Part shown: piece by piece, positions 11,253 through 20,397 of the stretch
How positions within the stretch are numbered: the stretch's first letter is position 1
Layout: each line of letters opens with the position of its first letter
NCBI GenBank assembly: GCA_036346375.1
Contig: CM070514.1
Span: 19,000,463 to 19,064,462, forward strand
Reading direction: 5' to 3'
From: Guadua angustifolia
Lineage: Eukaryota; Streptophyta; Magnoliopsida; Poales; Poaceae
DNA: 64,000 nucleotides
Notes under the pieces: generated by a model
What the model was told of the DNA's origin: nothing
Databases searched by the model: none
What the model saw: only the letters and a program-made list of their open reading frames with translations
Program-made: the position numbers and the translations under genes

Positions 11253-11867
11253 CTTATTTGCACCCAAATTTGGCAGGACATGGTTTATTTATCGGGCTAA
11301 AAGATAAAATTGATGTTTTTGGCTAATATCAATTATGGCCGATATTGATTCAAAGATGGAATTTTTATCTGTACAAGGCCATATGAATCATGATTGGCAA
11401 CACATCGAAGAAGGATATGATCGGCCAATGCATTATAAAAAGGGATCGAGAGCAAACAGAAACAACATAATCAATCAAATAACTCGCATCTACTTTTATT
11501 TACTTTCCTATCAACTAGGAGTAGTTTTGTAATTTAGAATCCTCTTGTAATCTGATCTTGATCAATAAAATTGCACATCAACGATTGTTAGTCTTCATCG
11601 ATTACGCCAGGTTTGATTTTCTCTGATTTTGTTATATGTCATCTTCTTCGGGAAAGTCTACCAATCATTACCCTAGATTTAATCAGCTTCGCATAGCTAT
11701 TTAGATCTTCACCGATTATCACATTAGATCGGCTTCAAGTATGCTTTTCAATCTATCTTGTCAATTGCATAATCAAATCAGCTAGCACGCCATGAACCAA
11801 CTTAAACTCGGCGTTTTTGTGTGTTTGGGCCGATAAATTCATCATCACATTTTTTGGCGCAACGTAC
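11253..11867. mobile_element. ~610-bp insertion present only in duplication copy 1, possibly an LTR fragment
   Basis: Copy 2 reads continuously from the GTTAAAAAAGTAC block into CTCTATCTAG (16609-16630). Copy 1 has about 610 bp between these words. The insert ends CATCATCACA followed by TTTTTTGGCGCAACG, which resembles the end of a gypsy-type LTR and its TTTGGCGCC-like primer-binding sequence. TTTGCACCCAAA near its left end and TTGCGCCAAAA (reverse complement of its right end) also look like weak inverted termini. The class is therefore uncertain. No coding region was seen. Confidence 0.45.
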
Positions 11868-11916
11868 TCTATCTAGACCAGGCACATGAAATTGGTGTGT
11901 CATTCACTGTGATATA

Positions 11917-12176
11917 CTCCTCTCTCTAAGTTTATAAGGCATGTTTTTTGAATGATCTTATCCAAAAATATAATACGTATTTCATATTCTAATGCAAAAT
12001 TAGTATGATATTCCCTCCATATCCCTAATAAATATCCATGTTTACTTTGTATTCTCTACACGTATACATCGAATATAGTACTTAGTGATAATAATTAAGG
12101 GTGATCTAGTCATTTTAATATTTTCTTAGTCTAGATACTAAGAAAAAATATGTCTTATAAACTTGGATGGAGGGAG
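11917..12176. mobile_element. Stowaway-type MITE (copy 1)
   Basis: Left end CTCCTCTCTCTAAGTTTATA and right end AACTTGGATGGAGGGAG are imperfect inverted repeats of the CTCCCTCCRTCCAAGTTTATAA type. TA dinucleotides flank both ends (11915-11916 and 12177-12178). The length, 260 bp, and the termini fit non-autonomous Tc1/mariner (Stowaway) elements of grasses. A homologous copy sits at the matching place in the second duplication arm, so insertion preceded the duplication. Confidence 0.85.
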
Positions 12177-12252
12177 TACTACATAATGTATAAACTTTAT
12201 TTTAGTGATTGATTACAACATAACACTGGTGTATATTAAAGACTGTGTCATC

Positions 12253-13185
12253 CAGGGTTCACAACATCATTTTTTTATTTTTGATTTTTAGCAAAAACCA
12301 GTTGAAAATTGGTAGAAACTAAAGAAGTTTAAATTCAAAATTTTTGTACTTGGTGGTTAAACAACGGTGAAACAAAATCAAAAATTGAGCGATTTTCACC
12401 GATTTTCAAGAGATTTTTTATTTTCTACAAACCAAAGGAAAATTTAAAAACTAAAAATATAAAAATTGCAAAAAGTTTAAAACATTTATAAAAATCCCAA
12501 ATAATATAAAAAACATCTCAGATAAATTTCAACATTTATGAATTCATTTAGTGCTTTTGAAAAATAGAAACAACAATTAATGAAAAGGAACAAAGACACT
12601 ATCAAATTTTTATAAAAAAAATTACAAGATTTATCGTGCTCTTAAATTTCAATGGTACCATAAAAAATTCCCAAGGATCATGTATTAAAATTTTTAGAAA
12701 TATTATACTTTATTTTGTGTCCCTAGAAAATCAAAAATAGAAGAGCATATACGAAGATAGTAGCACTATTAGAATTTAAAAGAAAACACAGATCTAATCG
12801 TCATTTGAAAATTTTATAGAATCATTATACTTGCTCCTAGACCTCACACACAAATTTTCAAAAATATTAAACTTCATTTAGTACCCCTAGAAAATCAAAA
12901 ACAAAATAGTATATAAAAAGACAGTAACACTTTTAGAATTTTTTAAACATACACATATCTGATAATTATATGAAAATTTTAAACATCATTAGAATTGTCT
13001 TAGGACCTCACAAAATTTTTTTGAAAAAATCGTAACACTTTTTGTTAATTTTTTAAAAATTTTTGAAGTTTTTGTATTTGTATTTGAACTCCACCGGTTT
13101 ACCGAGCGGTGTTTATTGTCAAGCCGCCTCAATACACATGAAAATCACCATTTTCAGTCAAAAATCATCAATGTTGTGAACCGTG
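12253..13185. mobile_element. Non-autonomous hAT-type element (933 bp) with 8-bp target duplication
   Basis: The left terminus CAGGGTTCACAACAT is mirrored by ATGTTGTGAACCGTG at the right end (14 of 15 match). Flanks GTGTCATC (12245-12252) and GTGTCGTC (13186-13193) form an 8-bp target duplication with one change. The paralogous copy 2 (near 17004-17017) is an empty site reading TGTGTCATCAATGTTTAAC. The interior is AT-rich with scattered stops. A subterminal patch (TTTGAACTCCACCGGTTTAC near 13085) resembles the ends of the hAT elements at 20398 and 26158, so these are one family. Confidence 0.88.
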
Positions 13186-13710
13186 GTGTCGTCAATATGT
13201 TCAACACAAGGTGCATTTGGAAGGTGAGAGATGATGTGTGCTACAATTAGTATAAATTAATGGGTTTGGCCTTTCCTGCAGGCAACAATTAATCAACGAT
13301 ATTAATATGTCTTGCAGTGCTGTTGTGAAAATCACCAACACTGCATATATTGTGATGTTGTCCTCGGATAAGCCGGCAATAAGTATGCAGCGGCTATAAG
13401 ATCAGCCGAGCTGCATACTTATTGCATAAGTTTTTTTTAATTTGTAACATTAAAAATGAGCATAGTAAAAGTGTGAATGGCACCATCGGTGAAGTGAGTA
13501 TTCACTATTCACAGGTCCAGCCTCCAGCTCTCATAGCCTGTTAATAGCCCTAGTACACATGTACGGCCAAATACACAATCAAAAACTCTTGGATTACTTT
13601 TCTACTGCACTGCTACAGCATGCTACGTTTTGGCCACGGCAATTGAGCCCACCATTAAAAATAAAACCACAGCTATTTAAATCTACTGCACTGCAGAAGT
13701 GTACAGCATG

Positions 13711-13859
13711 CATGGATGTATCTCACTTACCCCATCTACATATAAAATTTCATGATCAAATTCGCCTGCTCATGATCAAGTTTTTTTTGTAACTCTTAGC
13801 ACCTAATTTGATCATGAAATTTTATATGTAGATGGGGTAAGCTGAGATGTACATCCATG
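13711..13859. repeat. Short inverted repeat (hairpin) with ~53-bp arms
   Basis: The arm at 13711-13763 (containing CTTACCCCATCTACATATAA) is matched by its near-perfect reverse complement at 13804-13859, with a loop of about 40 nt. Only a few mismatches and a single-base indel are visible. The structure is absent from duplication copy 1, so it arose or inserted after the duplication. It could be a small foldback MITE; no clear terminal target duplication was seen. Confidence 0.8.
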
Positions 13860-13953
13860 ATTTTTTTCAGAATTTTTTAAAACTTTTTCTAGTTGGGTTG
13901 CACCGTGGTTTCACCAACCTGTCTGATTGCACATGATATTTTTCCATTTAAAT

Positions 13954-14410
13954 ACATGCAAATGTTTGGTGAGAGCTACTTAATGTTTCTTCAAAACAAT
14001 AGTTGAGCCGTACTCCTTTCTGTTTCAAATGCAAGTTTTCCCATAATATGTTCCAATCATTACTACAGATTATACCATCACAGTGATTTTTGAACCGTCT
14101 GTGACCATGTGTTAGTGATATAACAACATATCACAGACGGTTTCCAAACTGTTTGTGATACAAACATCACATGCACATGTTTAGTAAGAGCTTCTTAATG
14201 TTTTTGCAAAACAATAGTTGAGCCGTACTCCTTTCTATTCCAAATGCAAGTTTTCCCATAATATGTTTCAATCACTACTACAGATTATACCATCACAGAC
14301 GGTTTGGAACCATTATCACAGACGGTTTTTTGAACCGTCAGTGACCATATGCTAGTGATATAACAATATATCACAAACAGTTTCCAAACCGTCTGTGATA
14401 CAAACATCAC
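13954..14410 (+). repeat. Local tandem duplication spanning the left end of a CACTA element
   Basis: Block 1 (13954-14168) and block 2 (14169-14410) both run from ACATGCA, through AGTTGAGCCGTACTCCTTTC and TTTCCCATAATATGTT, into the first ~110-140 bp of the CACTA element (TACTACAGATTATACCATC). Block 1 therefore ends in a truncated CACTA left end (CATTACTACAG at 14058). Block 2 is continuous with the full element. The duplication followed the CACTA insertion. Confidence 0.85.
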
Positions 14411-14536
14411 AGACGGTTCTAATTAGAAACCGTCTGTGATATTATAATATCGCAGACGGTTTTATAATAGAACCACCTGTGATACTATAACATCACAGAT
14501 GATTTCTAAATATAACTGTCTGTGATCTTCTTTCAT

Positions 14537-15233
14537 CCCCGCACCCCAGCAAAACTTCCATCATTAGTATCTATTATTCGAAATTTTCTTCTGCTTAAAT
14601 ATTTTTGCAATGACATTTATAAGGCACAATCAGTTACAGATTTAGTAATTGAATAACTAAATATCCTAGATGCATTGAGACAATAACTTGTCTGATCAGG
14701 ATCATCTTAAAATATGAAGTTTTGTAAGACTTTCATCTCTTTCTTATTATAACATTGATGGATTCTAAGGTAAAGCCTATTTCATTCCATAGTTCGTCGT
14801 GAACGTTGTTATGCTTTGATTTATCGCTTCCCACTTCATCCTCATCCCCAACGAGAATACCATAGGGAGTTTGCTTCTTGAATTATAGAGTTTATTGCTA
14901 CCTATGGTATTCTCATTTAGGGATGAGGATAAAGTGATAAGGATAAACCAGCGCATGACATCTTTCAAGATGAATTGTGGAATGAAATGGATTTTACCTT
15001 AGAATCCATTCATATAATAATAAGAAAGGAGGTGGAAGTGCTACAAAATTTCATATTTTAAGACGATTCTGATCAGACAAGCTATTGCCTCAATACATTT
15101 AGGATGTTTAAACTATTCAATTACTAAATCTATAACTGGTTGTGCCTTATAAATATCATTACAAAAATATCTAAGCAAAAGAAAATTTTGAACAACAGAT
15201 ACTAATAATGGAAGTTCTACTAGGGGTGTAGGG
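14537..15233. repeat. Long inverted repeat: ~330-bp arms around a 34-nt loop
   Basis: The left arm 14537-14866 (from CACCCCAGCAAAACTTCCAT to AACGAGAATACCATAGG) is mirrored by the right arm 14901-15233 (from CCTATGGTATTCTC to TGGAAGTTCTACTAGGGGTG). Identity is high but not perfect: substitutions are spread along both arms and a few single-base gaps occur. Bases 14867-14900 form the loop. A transcript through this region would fold into a long double-stranded hairpin. Confidence 0.85.
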
Positions 15234-15989
15234 AAAAAAGAGGATCACAGACGGTAGCATGCTAGAGAATTGGATTAGATAAGAAAGATAGAAACGATTC
15301 ATGTCCTTCAATTGTTCAATCTTTTCTGTTAGCTTTTAACAGTTTTTCCATGTCATCTATTTTTACAATGTAGATCAATCTCAGATTTTTCCTTCAGTTG
15401 ATCGATCTCCACCTAATCTTTACAAATGGAAATATAGCTATGACTTCAACTATAAGACTACAAATGGAGAAACAATTATGCACATTTGTTAAAAAGTTGC
15501 CCTAGTTTATCAAAGGATGTGGAAATGGTATAAATCATGAAGATAATGCATTATAACATTCCATCAACAACATAGATAAAAAGTGATGTAAAGCTGAAGA
15601 CAACGTTCAATGAGATTTTGGACCTGTAAAGAAGATTTTGTTTGAGGACTTATTGCTTCAAGTAAATATGCAGCGTCTTTCAAGCATGCACAAAAGAACT
15701 AGCACAGAATCTTATCCAGAGGAACAAAAATTCCAACCATAACTTGTATCAAACAAAAATAATTGGATGGCAGTAATGTTCTCCAAAAGTCTCTAAGACA
15801 AATACTTCTCTCATATGCTAATCATTGGGATTATTAATAATTATTACATTCAACACTTAAATACCATAACTTTGTATCAAACAAATGCATACCATATACC
15901 TAACTACAGTTGATTGTGTGTACATTGTGATAAACTGAAGGGCATAGCTAAATAAGAGCATAGCTGCAACATGATAAAAGTGAGTAGCT

Positions 15990-16331
15990 AAGTCTACTAT
16001 AGGGAAGAGGAGGAGGTAGCCGACAGGGAGGAGGAGGAGATTGCCAACAGAGGAGTTCGCGCATGCGCCAGAGGAGGAGGAGGTGGTGGCTGTCGTGGCC
16101 CTCACGAATGCCGGGAGGAGGTGCTCGTGGACGAGGTAGCCGATGGGGAGAAGAAGGTGCTAGCGGAGGTAGCCGATTGAGGAGGAGGTTGCTAGGGAGG
16201 AGTTCACCGAGGAAGAGGTCGCCGGGGAGGTGGGTTGCCGGGGGGCTAGGGTTTGCGGGAGACGAAACGCGCATGGGTCGATCTGCGCTACGAACCTCTA
16301 TCGGTATGGTTATATAAGGGTCTGAGGCCAT
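15990..16331 (-). promoter_or_regulatory. GC-rich, repeat-bearing leader-like segment with TATA-like sequence on the minus strand
   Basis: On the minus strand TTATATAACC (about 16308-16317) is followed by GCAAACCCTAGCCCCC (about 16240-16256), a combination often seen at plant transcript starts. Beyond that lies a C/T-rich segment in which CGGCTACCTC recurs at least three times (16160, 16130 and 16010 regions). An open frame of 127 codons covers 15948-16331, but its low-complexity Leu/Pro composition gives no domain. Transcription from here would run toward the hairpin at 15233. The promoter role is inferred. Confidence 0.35.
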
Positions 16332-16675
16332 ATCACTAACAGCTCCTATTTAAAACCATCTATAATATTAAACTATCATAGACGATTTTTAACTAAAACC
16401 GTTTGTGATATAACTGACGGCTCATGAAGAGAACCATTTGTGATTGTCTCACTAACGGTTTTACTATAGAACTGTCAGTAATGTTCTTTATCATATGTGG
16501 TTTTACCCAACCATCTGTGTTGAGGTGCCTAATATAAGTTTTTTGTAGTAGTGGATCAAAGAATTTCTTATTTTTTGTGAGGGAAAATAGTTTTATATTT
16601 GACTGTCAATGTTAAAAAAGTACTCTATCTAGTAGACTAGGCACATCAAATAGGTGTGTCATTCGTTGTGATATA

Positions 16676-16935
16676 CTCCATTCGTCCAAATTTATAAGCG
16701 CAGTTTTTTAATTATGACCTTGTCTAAAAATATAATGTGCAGTTCATATTTCAATGTAAAATTAATGTGAAACTCCGCCTACACTCTTAATAAATATCCA
16801 TGTTTACTTTATATTCTCTGCATCCATACATTGAATATAATGTTTAGTAATAATAATTAAGGGTAATCTAGTTATTTTAATATTGTTTTGGTTTATGTGC
16901 CAAGAAAAAATGCATTTTATAAACTTGGACAAAGG
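16676..16935. mobile_element. Stowaway-type MITE (copy 2, diverged)
   Basis: Counterpart of the MITE at 11917-12176 in the second duplication copy. The left end reads CTCCATTCGTCCAAATTTAT and the right end AAACTTGGACAAAGGAG. Internal landmarks (AAAAATATAATG, TAATAATTAAGGGTAATCTA) match the other copy. Confidence 0.75.
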
Positions 16936-17186
16936 AGAACCTTCATAATGTATAAATTTTTTTCGATTGATAACAGCATAACACCGGTGGTATATTAAAA
17001 ACTGTGTCATCAATGTTTAACACAACCTGCATTTGGAAGGAGAGAAAGTGTGTGTGCTACAATTAGTATAAATTAATGGGTTTGGCCTTTCCTGCAGGCA
17101 ACTATTAATTAACGATATTAATATGTCTTGCAGCGCTGTTGTGAAATCACCAACACTGCACTAATTGTGATGTTGTCCTCGAAGAA

Positions 17187-17469
17187 GGGCAATGTCTAAT
17201 GATACATATCAGCTATCTGTAAGACTATATCATCATAGAGGATTTTGGATGATTTAGAAGAGAGAAAGTTGCTAGCTACTATTTAATAGATAGTTTTATA
17301 GACAGTTTTATATTTTATGTACCATTGTATAGACTGTATATTAATTGAATAAGAAACTATTATAGACAACTATATAGATAAGCCAATGTATAGGTTATTT
17401 TTAGCGCTATCTGTAGATGATATGAAGATATATTATCAACAGTTACTATCTATTCTACTGTACATGCCC
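17187..17469. mobile_element. Tourist-like MITE
   Basis: The left end GGGCAATGT and right end ACATGCCC are imperfect inverted termini of the GGGCATGTACAATG type. Flanks GAA (17184-17186) and TAA (17470-17472) fit a 3-bp TAA/TTA target duplication with one change. The other duplication copy reads CTCGGATAAGCCGGC with no insertion near 13361-13375. The interior is AT-rich without a gene. Confidence 0.6.
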
Positions 17470-17496
17470 TAAGGCGGCCATAAGATCAGCCGAGCT

Positions 17497-18465
17497 AGCT
17501 GCTGATTGGGATTTCATACATTGTTCGTACGGATTAGTTGAGTGTATAGCAGTTCTGAACTTCTGGTCATATTGTCCTTGCAGACACGAGTTAATCTCCA
17601 TGCCAACCAAATTTAAGCTCGAGGTGTGGTTGATAGGCGTACAACGTGTTTAGTAATTGCCAATTTAGTGCAACATGTGAAATACATTGCCATGTTTTCA
17701 ATTAATCTAGTACGGTGGCATGGCATCTCACCAATTATCTTTCAGTAAATACTTACCGCTGGTGGAAAACTCGAAGCGAATCTTTGCAACGAATGGGTGC
17801 GAGTTATCGTCATTGAAACCGACTTAGATGATGAAAAAGAATCGATTGTGATGTTCATTTTTGTAGTGGTGAGGAGAGGTGGTGGCTAGTAACAGTCGTC
17901 GATCAGCTAGGTGGAGTGCAGTGGACACAAGAGGAGAGAGACAGAGAGTTGTGTAATGGGTTTCAATTCGATGGCCGGGAGCGGAGGAAGCCTCGTTTCG
18001 TTCAGTCGCTGTTGTTCGTTTCGCTTTCAGCACAACTCACAGAAGGGGTAGAGGGCAAAACCATGCAAGAAGAAAGGGCACAGCTTAGCCCAAAAGCATC
18101 AAGATTGGTGCTAAGTCGTTGTCGCGTTGACAGGACCATGACATGCAGCACAACGTGGTCGTTGTGGTCTAACAGAAAAGAAGGATTAATCCAGTCAAAA
18201 GGACAAGTTAATTAACTTATGCATTGAATCACATATGGTTCATCGTCGAGAGCTGCTTTTTTTCACCGTCGAGTTCTGAGCTTAGCATTGACTACTGTAG
18301 ATAAACAGAAACGTATGGTAGGGGCTGTCCTTTCAACCCGAGAAGAGGCTGTAGATATGGACCGTATTTTTTTGGATGGAAAACTTTTGCCATGAACAGG
18401 TTTTGTACCTCTAGATAGATTGCTGCTGAATTGCTTGCGCATATATATTGCGTTTTTCTAAAGAG
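17497..18465. other. Unique-looking intergenic sequence
   Basis: No recognised domain. A 99-codon frame at 17916-18215 (+) and an overlapping minus-strand frame have no family I know and no supporting signals. The GAGG-rich patch near 17868-17940 is slightly richer in G+C than its surroundings. Confidence 0.4.
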
Positions 18466-20397
18466 GAATTGATATAGCCGTCGATTACTAGCCAAAATTT
18501 TGCAAAAGGAAAAGGGTCCAAATTTGGACCATTGGATTTAACCCACCCACCTGCCCCAACTAGAGCCGTCTCTTGGCAAAGAAAACCTAACTTAATTCTT
18601 CCTGCCTCCGTGTTTCACGTTGTTGCCAGCCATTGGCTACCGCCACGCAGCAAAATCCATGGTTGGGTGCGTGAGTGAGTCTTGAAAACCTAACCATCGT
18701 TAAATCTTGCTGAAACTTATGTCGTCGAAGCACTCGAGGCGGATCCAGAAAAATTAGTCACCGGGATCATCGCCAACATACGGCCTATGAACTGCTTGCT
18801 TTTGATGACTAGTCAGACAGGATGAGCACTAGGGTTAAGATCCAGACTAATCTACCGCTGAGGTCATCAACAGTATTTAACGGGAAATATAAATGACTAA
18901 TACAGAAACATCGGGGTCACCGGACCCGCCCTCAACTTTGGATCCGCCCTGCACTCGATGCAAGATCCTATGGCCAAAAGTTTAAATCGATTTTCTTGTG
19001 AAAATTCAGACTACTGAAGACTAGCTACAAGACAAGTGTTGAGAACATAGAATTTGTTTTTTTGCGAGATTGTCCTTTTTCTCGGGGATTTCTCTCGGAG
19101 GAATGTCAGAGACAGCCTCCATCCAAGCCTTTGAAAGGTTATGCTCTCTGCTCTAAGGAACGCAAGATAGTGAATGCACTTTTCTTTTTCTTTTTCTTTT
19201 TTTTTTCTTATTTGACTCGTGTAAGCGATAACTTCATGCCTAAGGGAAGGGGCATTGTGAAGAGGAATTACTGCCTGCAGTACACTTTTCTCAAAATAGA
19301 GGACTTTACTTTTTTAGCATTGCAATTTTTCCTTTATTTTTGAATGTAACATTGCGAATTTTTGCAAGGTGATCATCTGAGCACTTCTAATAGTGGCCAA
19401 CACAGCCCATGTGCAGAGTTCTTTGTCATATTTTAGATAAAATTTGGTTCTAGACTGGTCGTGTTAACTATGACCGGACATTGGAAATCAAAGATATCTG
19501 GTCAATTGTGTCACGAGAAAAATTCATTTTATGAAAACAAGGAGGGGAGGAGGATCTACAGTAATGTTACGCATATACGGTGGAATAATGCAATAAAAAT
19601 GAATTGATATAGGCATCAATTAGCTGAAAATTTGCAATAAAATGAAACCTGGACCATGGGATTTACACCACCCCAGCCCCCAACTAGAGTTCATCACTTT
19701 TTTTTAACTCCATGGCAAATTTTTACAATTGCGCTGGTAAGAGAGCTAATTTTTTTTAAAAAAAATTACGCATGAGGCTAGAAAAATGATAAGCACCAAA
19801 AACCTAACTTAATTTCTCCCGCGCCTCCTTCTTTCATGCTGTTGCCCACCTTGCCTACTGCCACACCAACAAAATCTCGACGCTAGATCCTATGGCCAAA
19901 AATTTTATTGATTTTTCCTTTTGAACAATCGGATAACTCAATATTAACGATGAAAATGGTTGACACCATTAAACATTTTGCAAGACACTGACCTTTTTCT
20001 TGGGGATTTCTCTGGAAGTAATGTGAAAGAGAGACTCCATCCAAGTTCCTTGACAGGTAATGCTCTCTGCTTTAAGGAAAACAAGATAGTAAATGCACTT
20101 CTATTTTTAGCTTCTTTGATTCGTGTGAGCTATATAACTTCATGCCTAAGGAAGGGGGCACTGTGCTGTGCAGAGTAAAATACTACCCACAGTTCACTTC
20201 TCAAAATAGAGGACATGGCTTTTTTTTGGCTAGGGCTCTTGTGAGCACAAATATTGCAAAACAATTTTTTTTCATGAAAGCAACATTGTGAAATTTTGTG
20301 AGGTGATCATCTTGGCACTCCTAATAATGGCCAAGCCAGCCTATATGCAGAGTTCTCTGTGCCATTAGATGAAAGTTGGTTCTATACTAGTGTGGAC
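18466..20397 (+). repeat. Tandem pair of ~1.1-kb repeat units (second unit interrupted by a hAT element)
   Basis: Unit 1 (18466-19597) and unit 2 (from 19598) share ordered landmarks: GAATTGATATAG, CCCCAACTAGAG, AAACCTAACTTAATT, GATCCTATGGCCAAAA, CTCGGGGATTTCTCT or its equivalent, ATGCTCTCTGCT and AACTTCATGCCTAAGG. Unit 2 is cut by the hAT element at 20398. A third, partial copy lies at 24100-24300 (CATGTGCAGAGTTCTCTG, AATTGTGTCGCGAGAAAA). The units have no long open frame; they are either diverged TE fragments or a local duplication. Confidence 0.8.

Larger units (their letters stand above)
10811..13412 (+). repeat. Segmental tandem duplication, copy 1
   Basis: The copy starts with ATACTTATTGCATA at 10811 and ends with ATAAGATCAGCCGAGCT near 13395-13412. 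The same start and end phrases bound copy 2. Shared landmarks in order: the ACATGTACGGCC block (10957), CAATAGTTGAGC (11126), the GTGAGGGA...AGTTTTATATTTGA block (11210), a Stowaway MITE (11917), and the CTTTCCTGCAGGCAAC block (13273). Copy-specific insertions are a hAT-type element (12253-13185) and a ~610-bp segment (11253-11867). Confidence 0.85.
14273..16553. mobile_element. Non-autonomous CACTA element (2281 bp)
   Basis: Begins CACTACTACAGATTATACC at 14273 and ends TTTTTTGTAGTAGTG at 16553; the first ten bases form inverted termini. Three-base flanks AAT (14270-14272) and GAT (16554-16556) fit a target duplication with one substitution; the other duplication copy reads CCGATCAAA there. 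Subterminal repeats of ATCACAGACGGTTT and its complement fill 14290-14530 and 16340-16520. No transposase gene is present. The interior holds a long hairpin (14537-15233) and a GC-rich leader-like segment (15990-16320). Confidence 0.88.
13413..17496 (+). repeat. Segmental tandem duplication, copy 2
   Basis: Starts at GCATACTTATTGCATA (13413), directly after copy 1, and ends at ATAAGATCAGCCGAGCT (17480-17496). It repeats the landmarks of copy 1 in the same order. Specific to this copy are the hairpin at 13711-13859, a local tandem duplication at 13954-14410, a 2.3-kb CACTA element at 14273-16553 and a Tourist-like MITE at 17187-17469. Once these are removed the remaining length is close to copy 1 without its insertions. 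Confidence 0.85.

Noticed and set aside
15948..16331. Leu/Pro-rich 127-codon minus-strand frame in the CACTA element
   Set aside because: Low complexity, no recognisable domain; kept only as a possible leader region, not as a protein.
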